NCBI GenBank assembly: GCA_913049915.1
Contig: CAJWZC010000002.1
Location: 1 to 64,000 of the forward strand
Length of the DNA stretch: 64,000 nt
Reading direction: 5' to 3'
From: an uncultured Colwellia sp.
GTDB taxonomy: Bacteria; Pseudomonadota; Gammaproteobacteria; Enterobacterales; Alteromonadaceae
The notes beneath the pieces are model-generated. The model was not told where the DNA came from. It did not search any database and worked only from the letters and a program-made list of their open reading frames with translations. Position numbers and translations under genes: made by a program. Positions 1-7,860 of the stretch are shown here, piece by piece (the first letter of the stretch is position 1; each line of letters begins with the position of its first letter).

Positions 1-330
1 TTCATTAGTTACCAAGAATAGGGACTTGAAAAAAAAAAGCGGTCAATAATCGGACGTTTTGGGCATAAAAACATCTGTTTTACTTGATGTCATTCTCTTA
101 GGTAATGGTTAATAATTTTTATAACAATACGGATAACTTAATTAATAGTCAGCCAATACTTTTTACGAATATATATAACAATATAAGTTAGACGAATACT
201 ATTATCAATTTACCACCATACTAGTATAATTTTTATTTTTAAGTAAATTTTATAAAATAAAAAAGCCAATAATAGTCATTATCGGCTTTTTTATTTTACG
301 GCTATTAAGTAATGTTCTTACTAGATAAAG
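1..330. other. non-coding left end of window
   Basis: AT-rich sequence with no supportable gene. It ends with the hairpin described as the asnB terminator. I see no RNA gene here. Confidence 0.5.
258..293 (-). terminator. rho-independent terminator of asnB
   Basis: The arms AAAAGCCAATAAT and ATTATCGGCTTTT fold into a hairpin with one mismatch and a 4-nt loop. A-rich sequence on one side and T-rich on the other give a U-tract in either direction. It lies about 40 nt beyond the asnB stop on the minus strand and could also end a gene entering from the left of the window. Confidence 0.75.
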
Positions 331-1995
331 TTAGTAACTTTCGTTATGAACACTTAGCACAGCACGACCTGATGGGTCAGCATTATTTTGAAAACTCTCA
401 TCCCAAGCAAGTGCTTCTTCTGTACTACAAGCAACGGATTTTCCGCCAATAACACAGTCAGCGGCAGACGCTAACGGGAATCTTTCTTCAAATATACTAC
501 GATAGTAATAGCCTTCCTTACTATCTGGTGTATTTACTGGAAATCTAAAGCTAGCACTTTCAAGTTGTTGATCAGTGACTTGCGCTTCAACATGAACTTT
601 CAAGCCATCAATCCACGAATAACCAACACCATCAGAAAATTGCTCTTTTTGACGCCACAAAATTTCTTTAGGTAAATAGCCTTCAAATGATTCGCGTAAA
701 ATTGCTTTTTCCATTTTTCCATTACCACAGAGTTTATCTTCAGGATTGATGCGCATAGCAACATCCATAAAGTTTTTATCTAAAAATGGAACTCTCGCTT
801 CAATACCCCAGGCAGACATAGACTTATTAGCGCGTAAACAATCAAATTTATGCAGTCTATCTAACTTACGGTTTAACTCTTCATGAAACTCTTGTGCATT
901 TGGCGCTTTATGGAAGTATAAGTAGCCACCAAATATTTCATCGGCACCTTCACCTGAAAGAACCATTTTAATACCCATTGCTTTGATTTTACGTGCCATT
1001 AAGTACATTGGCGTTGAAGCACGGATAGTTGTTACATCATAGGTTTCTAAATGGTAAATAACTTCTTTAAGCGCGTCTATACCTTCTTGCTCAGTAAAGA
1101 CAATGCTGTGATGGATAGTACCAATACTATCAGCAACGGTTTTAGCCGCAATTAAATCAGGAGCACCTTCGAGACCACAGGCAAATGAATGAACTTTTGG
1201 CCACCATGCTTCTGCTAAATCGTTATCTTCAATTCTACGAGCTGCAAATTTTTGAGTAATAGCCGAAATTAATGAGGAATCTAAACCACCAGATAGCAAT
1301 ACACCGTATGGTACATCTGTCATCAAATGACTTTTAACAGACTCTTCTAAAGCTTCACGAATCTTAGTTGTACTGGTTGTATTGTCTTTAATTGCTGCAT
1401 AATCTTGCCAGTTACGCTTATAATATTGTTGCAATTCGCCAACACGACTATCTAGAATATGGCCAGGAGGAAATTCAGAGACAGTTTTACAAATCGGCAT
1501 CAATGCTTTCATTTCTGAAGCAACATAAAAGTTACCATCACTATCGTAGCCAGTATATAAAGGAATAATACCAATATGGTCACGAGCAATTAAATAACTA
1601 TTGTCGGCGGAGTTATATAGACAAAAGGCAAACATACCTTGAAGTTTATCAACAAATTCAACACCAAATTCTTCATATAAAGGTAGGATAACTTCACAAT
1701 CTGACGCGGTTTGAAAAGCATAATCAACGTTTAGATTAGCGGCTAACGCTTTATGGTTATAAATTTCACCATTAACGGCAAGTACGTTGCTTTCATCACT
1801 ATTATATAATGGCTGAGCGCCATGCTCAGTGTCAACAATGGATAAGCGTTCATGCACTAATATTGCATTGTCGTTGTGATAAATTCCTGACCAATCAGGG
1901 CCACGGTGACGTAAAAGACGAGAATATTCTAACGCTTTTGGACGAAGTGCATCAGCACCTGTTTTTATATCTAATATACCAAAGATTGAACACAT
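331..1995 (-). CDS. asnB: asparagine synthase B (glutamine-hydrolysing)
   Basis: Makes asparagine from aspartate, glutamine and ATP in the cytoplasm. The protein has 554 residues, the same length as Escherichia coli AsnB. It begins MCSIFG, so after Met removal Cys2 is the N-terminal nucleophile of the class II glutaminase domain (about residues 1-200). RHRGPD near residue 30 and NGEIYN near 75-80 are conserved glutaminase-domain motifs. The synthetase domain follows, with the PP-loop ATP motif SGGLDSS at about 235-241 and SGEGADE further on. The ATG at 1995 has AAGGAG about 10 nt upstream. It is a single-gene unit with its own terminator and a long upstream gap. Identification is secure. Confidence 0.97.
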   Translation of the reverse strand: MCSIFGILDIKTGADALRPKALEYSRLLRHRGPDWSGIYHNDNAILVHERLSIVDTEHGAQPLYNSDESNVLAVNGEIYNHKALAANLNVDYAFQTASDCEVILPLYEEFGVEFVDKLQGMFAFCLYNSADNSYLIARDHIGIIPLYTGYDSDGNFYVASEMKALMPICKTVSEFPPGHILDSRVGELQQYYKRNWQDYAAIKDNTTSTTKIREALEESVKSHLMTDVPYGVLLSGGLDSSLISAITQKFAARRIEDNDLAEAWWPKVHSFACGLEGAPDLIAAKTVADSIGTIHHSIVFTEQEGIDALKEVIYHLETYDVTTIRASTPMYLMARKIKAMGIKMVLSGEGADEIFGGYLYFHKAPNAQEFHEELNRKLDRLHKFDCLRANKSMSAWGIEARVPFLDKNFMDVAMRINPEDKLCGNGKMEKAILRESFEGYLPKEILWRQKEQFSDGVGYSWIDGLKVHVEAQVTDQQLESASFRFPVNTPDSKEGYYYRSIFEERFPLASAADCVIGGKSVACSTEEALAWDESFQNNADPSGRAVLSVHNESY

Positions 1996-2654
1996 TGAAG
2001 CGCTACTCCTTTAATTATTGTTTGAATTGAATTGTGGTCTGAATATAATATTACCACTAATGAGTAATGTTTAATAACTATTCAGCTTGTACACAGTGCC
2101 ATATTCTCGAAAAAAAAAATACCTTTAAGTAAAGTTTTTACACTAATTGGAACAAGTAACGATAATATCATTGACGTTGGTTAATTTTGTTGGTCAAAAT
2201 TAGTATCTAGGATGATTTGAGACCAATTGCTGATAACGTAGAGAGTATGATTCGTTAGAACTAATAAGTTTTATACTGCTTGGTAAAGTCAGTCTATCAA
2301 CGATCAATTTACTGAAGAATATACCCTAATTATGACATACCAGGTAGAGTAAAAATTTATGACTGTGAGTTATTATACGCTGAGTGAAGTTTACGCTTAT
2401 TAGTAGTGAAAAGTATTATTTGTCAAAGAGGTTTTACTTGTAATAATTCCTGCCAGTGTGCAGTAACGTTATCTATTGTTTTTATAATATACTGTGTATA
2501 GGCTTCACTATTTTACTATTGCTAATGACAATTAAACTATTCAAACATTGTGTTTTCTTATTATTTGATTAATATGCGAGACCACTGCTGTTTAAGATAT
2601 ATTAATGGACTTTAGGCAATAGATACCTTCCTATATTATTGAAGGCAACAGTAA
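1996..2654. other. gene-free region between asnB and the IS element
   Basis: About 660 bases of AT-rich DNA with no convincing open frame, RNA gene or repeat. It must contain the asnB promoter near its left end; I could not pick out a clear -35/-10 pair. Confidence 0.5.
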
Positions 2655-2684
2655 TGACCTGGTCAACTAAATTCAGACAACCCA
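2655..2684. repeat. IS left terminal inverted repeat
   Basis: Thirty bases starting TGACCTGGTC and ending CAGACAACCCA. It matches the complement of 3731-3760 at about two thirds or more of positions, and both copies have the TG...CA polarity of IS3-family ends. Confidence 0.8.
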
Positions 2685-2685
2685 G

Positions 2686-3719
2686 TTAAGCGGCTTTTTT
2701 CAATTTCATTATTTCACTTTCATAATCATTTGGGCTTTTGTAATCCAGATAAGAATACAAACGATGACTGTTATAGAATATCGCTATGTAATTCAAAATA
2801 TCTTGTTGTGCTTCAGGTCGTGTTTGGTAATTTTTCCATTGAACTCGTTCTTGTTTCAAGCTACCAAAAAAACTTTCTACTACGGCATTATCCCAACAAT
2901 TTCCTTTACGGCTCATACTGACCTTAATCTCATTGACCAACAATAATTCTCTGTAAACTAAACTGGCATATTGAGAGCCTCTGTCTGTGTGGACAATTAA
3001 CCCTGTACTTGGTCTACGTTGCCAAATAGCCATCGTTAGCGCATCACAAACTAGCTGAGCTTTCATCCGTGAACCAATGCTTCAACCAACGACTTTTCTT
3101 GAAAACAAATCAATGACTATGGCTAGATATAACCAGCCTTCTTGTATCCAAATGTAGGTGATATCTGCTACATAAGCTTGATCTGGCTGAGCCACATCAA
3201 ATTCACGTTTAAATAAGTTATCGAAGACGGGTTGCTTGTGGTCGCTGTTGGTTGTTACTTTATATTTCTTTTTACTTCGAACCCAAACACCAGCTTCTTT
3301 CATCAATTTCGCGACTTTATAATGGCTCATTGGAAAACTCAAAGCATCTAATGCTGGTTCAATGCGCCTTTCGCCATAAGTGTAGCCACTAAACTTGGCG
3401 ATATCTTGGATGTATCCAATAATATCATCATGCTCTGGGTCATCAATTTTGTCCGATTTTCTCTTGTGATAACTGTAATAACTGCTGCTGTTAACCTCTA
3501 ACTGCTCTGGTGTCAGCTTGCCATTTCCTCTAAAAGCATGACCATCATCTTCTTTAAATTCATTAACCAACGACCTAAAAGATTAGGATTAACGTCAAGG
3601 CTTCGAGACACAGCTGCTTTTGTATAATTTTGCTCAAGAACCAAGTTGACTGCATCTAATTTAAATTCTTTTGAATATTTCTTTTTACGTGTCATTTTAC
3701 TTTCTCCAATTAAGAACAT
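2686..3719 (-). pseudogene. IS3-family transposase, OrfA/OrfB remnant
   Basis: Once the DNA-cutting enzyme of the IS. The OrfA part (3719 to about 3570) has the helix-turn-helix start MTRKKKYSKEFKLDAV. At about 3567-3570 one G is missing from a TGGG run, which shifts the frame; the continuation NEFKEDDGHAFRGNGK lies in the next frame. At about 3500 the text jumps from LTPEQLE to VNSSSYYSYHKRK, so the end of OrfA and the start of OrfB are deleted and the two are joined in frame. The DDE core follows: D in VADITYI, D in HTDRGSQYAS and E in VVESFFGSLK. It is interrupted by TGA at 3082-3084 where TGG (Trp, in VVGWS) is expected; the frame resumes unbroken to 2686. Confidence 0.9.
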
Positions 3720-3730
3720 TATCTCTTATC

Positions 3731-3760
3731 TGGGGTGTCTCGATCCATTAAACCATGTCA
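3731..3760. repeat. IS right terminal inverted repeat
   Basis: Partner of the repeat at 2655-2684. Read inward on the minus strand it starts TGACATGGTTTAAT and ends GAGACACCCCA. It lies just upstream of the transposase start at 3693-3719, where the promoter end of an IS3 element is expected. Confidence 0.8.
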
Positions 3761-4007
3761 GGTTTTGCTGCCTGAAATAAATATATTTTATTTATGTATT
3801 TAGTTAAGCAGTTAATAAAAATGTACGGAATAATATGACGATATTATACAAAGGCTACTTTAGAGTTTACCTGATATAAAGTAATATAGAGTAGCGCTTC
3901 GAGTTAAAATGCTAACAAAGGACTTAATAGCTATTAACTTGATATTTAAGTTTATTTCACGCATGGTGATAGGCATATAATTTGACGTACTGTAGGATTA
4001 AAATTAA

Positions 4008-4268
4008 ATGAAAAAATTAAAGAATGAAGCTGAATTATTAAAGAAAGCATTAACCATCGGTGAAAAGTACGCGGTCAATCGTGGTTACAATAGTTTTTCA
4101 GCAACAAATTCAGCCAAAGATAAGATAGAAAGCCTTTATCGTTTATTGGTTAATGATAAACTTATTCAACCATTAGCACTAGATAATGAAGATCACCAGA
4201 ACATGAAGCATAAACTGGCACTGTGGATCGCAAAGCAACTTCCAGCAGGTCATGAATTACTTAAGTAA
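4008..4268 (+). CDS. small conserved protein, DUF5062-like
   Basis: An 86-residue soluble protein beginning MKKLKNEAELLKKALTIGEK. It has no signal peptide or membrane segment and looks mostly alpha-helical. The pattern (NEAELLKKAL near the start, SAKDKIESLYRLLV in the middle, MKHKLALWIAKQLP near the end) resembles small uncharacterised proteins of Vibrio and Shewanella that I recall as DUF5062; this naming is from memory. The ATG at 4008 has TAGGA upstream. It stands alone between the IS element and aroG. Function unknown. Confidence 0.7.
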   Translation: MKKLKNEAELLKKALTIGEKYAVNRGYNSFSATNSAKDKIESLYRLLVNDKLIQPLALDNEDHQNMKHKLALWIAKQLPAGHELLK

Positions 4269-4631
4269 TGGTATAGATGAGGTATCAAAAAAAGGTAAAA
4301 ATGAAATAAATATGACCTTAATATTCACTTCATTTTACCGATTATTACCCAGTTAGAATAAATGTTCTAAAAACTAGCCTCTAACCTCAATTATCCATGG
4401 TATTCAACCACCAACACTGCTAGATTAATATTGGGATTCTAATTAGGAATTAATAATAAGGTACTTAACACCGCATTAATTAATGTAATGGGTATAAAGT
4501 TAGTTAACTCGTCGTAAAAGAAAACGTAAAGTAAAACTAACTTCAATAAGTATCGTCAACATTCATGCGAATAATGAATTAATCATTTATTAGTAATGAA
4601 TAAACAACGAAATAGCGGTAGAGAGCCAACT
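4269..4631. other. aroG upstream region
   Basis: About 360 AT-rich bases with no gene. It should hold the aroG promoter. I did not find a clear TyrR- or TrpR-type operator by eye. Confidence 0.4.
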
Positions 4632-5684
4632 ATGTACCAAACTGACGATGTACGCATCAATAAAATTAAAGATCTTTTACCTCCAATAGCCTTATTGGAA
4701 CGATTTCCTGCGTCAGAGCAAGCAACTAAATCAGTCGTTACGGGTAGAACTGCTATTCATAATATTCTTAAAGGCAAAGATGATCGCTTATTAGTAGTTA
4801 TTGGTCCTTGTTCGATTCACGACCCTAAAGCCGCGCTTGAATATGGTCAGCGTTTAGTTCAATTACGTAACAAGTATAAAGATAGTCTAGAGATTGTTAT
4901 GCGTGTTTATTTTGAAAAGCCACGCACTACGGTTGGTTGGAAGGGATTAATTAATGACCCGTACATGGATAACAGCTTTAAACTCAATGATGGCTTACGC
5001 TTAGGCCGAAAGTTATTAGTTGAGCTAAATGATCTTGGTTTACCTACTGCGGGTGAATTCTTAGATATGATCACGCCGCAATATATGGCTGATCTTATGT
5101 GTTGGGGAGCCATTGGTGCTCGAACTACTGAATCACAAGTTCACCGTGAATTAGCGTCAGGTCTTTCATGTCCTGTAGGATTTAAAAATGGTACAGACGG
5201 CACCATAAAAATTGCGATTGATGCTATTGGCTCAGCGGCAGCATCACATAACTTTTTATCAGTAACAAAGTTTGGTCATGCTGCAATTGTTGAAACCACA
5301 GGTAATGGTGATTGTCATATCATTTTACGTGGTGGTAGAAAGACTAACTTTGATGCGGATAGTGTTAAAGCGGTAACTGAGCAATTAATAACTTCTGATT
5401 TGAATAGCAAGATTATGATTGATTTTAGCCACGCTAACTCGAGTAAAAAATTCGAGAACCAAATGTTAGTCTCTACGGATGTTAGCGGGCAAATAAGCGA
5501 AGGTAATGACAATATTTTTGGTGTTATGGTTGAAAGTCATTTAGTTGAAGGTAATCAAAGTCTAGTTAATGGTAAAGCAGAAGTCTATGGACAAAGTATT
5601 ACCGATGCTTGTATTGGTTGGACTGATACTGAAAAATTATTAAGTCAGTTAAATGAAGCAGTTGTTAGCCGACGATATATTTAA
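4632..5684 (+). CDS. aroG: 3-deoxy-7-phosphoheptulonate synthase (DAHP synthase, AroG type)
   Basis: First step of the shikimate pathway: joins phosphoenolpyruvate and erythrose 4-phosphate. The ATG at 4632 starts MYQTDDVRINKIKDLLPP, which aligns with the E. coli AroG start and gives 350 residues, the same length as AroG. An in-frame ATG at 4596 would add 12 residues but has a poorer ribosome site; GAGAG precedes 4632. Class I motifs are all present: GPCSIHD near residue 66, RVYFEKPRTTVGWKG, GAIGARTTESQ, SVTKFGH and MIDFSHANSSK, which include metal and substrate ligands. It closely resembles AroG, the Phe-sensitive isozyme; feedback specificity cannot be read with certainty. It is followed by a strong terminator. 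Confidence 0.95.
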   Translation: MYQTDDVRINKIKDLLPPIALLERFPASEQATKSVVTGRTAIHNILKGKDDRLLVVIGPCSIHDPKAALEYGQRLVQLRNKYKDSLEIVMRVYFEKPRTTVGWKGLINDPYMDNSFKLNDGLRLGRKLLVELNDLGLPTAGEFLDMITPQYMADLMCWGAIGARTTESQVHRELASGLSCPVGFKNGTDGTIKIAIDAIGSAAASHNFLSVTKFGHAAIVETTGNGDCHIILRGGRKTNFDADSVKAVTEQLITSDLNSKIMIDFSHANSSKKFENQMLVSTDVSGQISEGNDNIFGVMVESHLVEGNQSLVNGKAEVYGQSITDACIGWTDTEKLLSQLNEAVVSRRYI

Positions 5685-5727
5685 AACGAATAAGGACTAA
5701 CAATTCCTTTTATTCCTGATTCATGAT

Positions 5728-5766
5728 AAAACGTCTAATTAACTCTTTATAATTAGACGTTTTTTT
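5728..5766 (+). terminator. aroG terminator, abutting the moxR start codon
   Basis: AAAACGTCTAATTA and TAATTAGACGTTTT pair almost perfectly around a short loop and are followed by a run of T. The T-run ends at 5766 and the next gene's ATG is 5767-5769. Confidence 0.88.
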
Positions 5767-6831
5767 ATGTCCCAAACGCCGTCCATTGTCGATACAGTTC
5801 AAGCCAGTCAACAGTCCATTAATGCTATTTTAAATAAAATTGAATCTGTGGTCTTAGGTAAACCTAAAGAGTGTCGATTAGCACTTGCCTGTATACTCGC
5901 CCAAGGTCATTTATTAATAGAAGATTTACCAGGTATGGGTAAAACGACGCTTGCCCATGTATTGTCGACCACATTAGGCTTGAGCTATCAACGTACTCAG
6001 TTTACCAATGATTTATTACCAGCAGATGTTGTTGGTTTTTCTATTTTTGATAAAGAGACAAATCGTTTTGAACTTCACAAAGGTCCTATTTTTAACCAAG
6101 TAGTGCTTGCCGATGAAATTAACCGAGCAAGTCCAAAAACACAAAGTGCATTGCTTGAAGCAATGGCCGAACAGCAAGTGAGTATTGATGGTATTACCCA
6201 TGAATTACCCATGCCATTTTTTGTTATTGCTACTCAAAACCCATTATTCCATGCGGGGACATATCCTTTACCAGAATCACAACTTGATCGCTTTATGATG
6301 CGTTTATCCTTGGGTTTCCCTGATTTAAAAGCTGAAAAGAAAATATTATTAAATACTTCACAACGAACAAATATAACGCTAGCAGATAATAAAATCGATA
6401 ATGAGGGGGTCATCAAACAAGAAGAGTTGATAGCCATGCAGAACGCTGTTACTCAAATTAACGTATCCAATGATATTATTGAATATATTATTGCCTTAAG
6501 TCATGTCAGTAGACGTGCTTACAGCAGTCACAGTAACCTAACCAACACTACTCAAGCTAATTCACAGATGAATGAGCCTGAGATTAGTTGTAAGCCCTTA
6601 TCACCAAGAGCGTCAAAAGCACTATTACAAGCAGCTAAAGCAATGGCTTTTATTGATAACCGAGATTATGTTTTACCTGATGATGTGCAAGCTGTGTTTT
6701 ATGTAGTCTGTCAGCACAGATTAGAAATGCAACCTAGTCAGCAGTTAGGGTCTAGTCATGCCAACGATACGAATGTAGCTAATAAAATACTTAAATGTGT
6801 TGATGTGCTAAATCCTCTTGGTCATTCCTAG
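5767..6831 (+). CDS. MoxR-family AAA+ ATPase
   Basis: MoxR proteins are chaperone-like AAA+ ATPases thought to help fold or activate partner proteins. The 354-residue protein has Walker A DLPGMGKTT at about 53-61, Walker B VVLADEIN at 112-119, sensor 1 ATQN at 155-158, and a C-terminal lid domain. Residues 240-320 contain a low-complexity Asn/Thr/Ser stretch not typical of the family. The ATG at 5767 follows the T-run of the aroG terminator directly, so there is no Shine-Dalgarno sequence, and no better in-frame start lies before the conserved domain. It heads a three-gene unit with the DUF58 and transglutaminase genes, a widespread bacterial arrangement. Substrate unknown. Confidence 0.9.
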   Translation: MSQTPSIVDTVQASQQSINAILNKIESVVLGKPKECRLALACILAQGHLLIEDLPGMGKTTLAHVLSTTLGLSYQRTQFTNDLLPADVVGFSIFDKETNRFELHKGPIFNQVVLADEINRASPKTQSALLEAMAEQQVSIDGITHELPMPFFVIATQNPLFHAGTYPLPESQLDRFMMRLSLGFPDLKAEKKILLNTSQRTNITLADNKIDNEGVIKQEELIAMQNAVTQINVSNDIIEYIIALSHVSRRAYSSHSNLTNTTQANSQMNEPEISCKPLSPRASKALLQAAKAMAFIDNRDYVLPDDVQAVFYVVCQHRLEMQPSQQLGSSHANDTNVANKILKCVDVLNPLGHS

Positions 6832-6840
6832 GAGTGAGTG

Positions 6841-7860
6841 ATGGGAATAATGTCAGTATTTTCATTACCTAAGTCGATTAGTAGATTCTTTAATAGAAAT
6901 TTTGAGCGTTGGCTTTCAAAAAGGGTGCCAACGAGGAATGAACATCAGCTAAATAGCCGTAACATCATGATTTATCCAACTCGGTTTGGCTTGTCGTATC
7001 TAGGTTTTGTGGTCTTGGTGTTTTTATTGGGGACTAACTACCAAAATAATATTATTTTACTGTTTAGTTACCTATTAGCGAGTTTGTTTATTAGTGTGAT
7101 GTTACATAGTTTTTATAATTTTTCTCAATTGCGTTTTTATAGTCGGCCAAAACAGCGAGGTTACGTCGATGATCTGATCTATTTTGCGATTAAAATCACC
7201 ACTGATAAAACACATTATGATATTAATGCTCATTTCACTGACCGTACCCTAATTAGCCAGTCTGCACATCTCGCTCAGTGCGTACAAGGCAGTGAAGAAA
7301 TAAAGTTAACATATAAATCGTCTAAACGAGGCAGGCACTATTTAGGCCGAGTTACCGTTTTTAGTGAATATTCGTTAGGTCTTTTCAAAAGTAAGACAGT
7401 ATTAGACTTCGGGCATTACGCTATTATTTACCCAAAAGCCAAAAGCTTAATTACCAGCCAATTTCAGTTTTCGTCTCAACCAGAAGAGCCAAATATAGAA
7501 AGTTATCAAACAACTAACAGTATTGGCACCGATGATTTTTCTGAACTAAAAAGTTTTGTTCGTGGCGAATCAAGAGCAAGAACGGCCTGGAAGCAGTTAG
7601 CAAAAGGGCAAGGGCATTATTCAAAACATTATCAAGCAAGTCAGGGGCAATTACAGTGGTTAAAACTTCAAGATATGCCAAGTAATGATGTTGAAACACA
7701 ACTGGCCTATTTAAGCTTTCTTATTGGCGAATTAACAGCAACTAATCAAGTATTTGGTTTATCGCTTTCTGCTGATATTAGCAATAAGTCAATGAACATA
7801 GCACCTAACGTTGGCTTTGAACATCAACAAGCCTGTTTAACCGCATTGGCTTTATATTGA
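6841..7860 (+). CDS. DUF58 domain protein, membrane-anchored
   Basis: A 339-residue protein with two membrane helices near residues 50-90 (GLSYLGFVVLVFLLG, then NIILLFSYLLASLFI) and a cytoplasmic C-terminal region containing the DUF58 signature around FVRGESRARTAWKQLAKG. DUF58 proteins are partners of MoxR ATPases; the fold is related to von Willebrand A domains, but the job here is unknown. The ATG at 6841 is chosen over GTG 6838 because TAGGAG (6829-6834), which includes the moxR stop codon, sits 6 nt upstream. The next gene overlaps its stop by one base. Confidence 0.88.
   Translation: MGIMSVFSLPKSISRFFNRNFERWLSKRVPTRNEHQLNSRNIMIYPTRFGLSYLGFVVLVFLLGTNYQNNIILLFSYLLASLFISVMLHSFYNFSQLRFYSRPKQRGYVDDLIYFAIKITTDKTHYDINAHFTDRTLISQSAHLAQCVQGSEEIKLTYKSSKRGRHYLGRVTVFSEYSLGLFKSKTVLDFGHYAIIYPKAKSLITSQFQFSSQPEEPNIESYQTTNSIGTDDFSELKSFVRGESRARTAWKQLAKGQGHYSKHYQASQGQLQWLKLQDMPSNDVETQLAYLSFLIGELTATNQVFGLSLSADISNKSMNIAPNVGFEHQQACLTALALY

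Larger units (their letters stand above)
2655..3760 (-). mobile_element. degenerate IS3-family insertion sequence
   Basis: The element is 1106 bp. Its ends are imperfect 30-bp inverted repeats at 2655-2684 and 3731-3760; both read TGAC.TGGT inward and finish with AGACA.CCCA. It carries one transposase region on the minus strand with an OrfA-type helix-turn-helix and an OrfB DDE integrase core. The bases next to the two ends (TAA on the left, GGT on the right) do not match, so no target duplication is visible; the copy may be old or rearranged. The transposase is broken in three places, so the element should not move by itself. Confidence 0.9.

Noticed and set aside
2652-3763. Target site duplication of the IS element
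   Set aside because: The bases flanking the inverted repeats (TAA on the left, GGT on the right) do not match at 3-5 bases, so I do not call a duplication.
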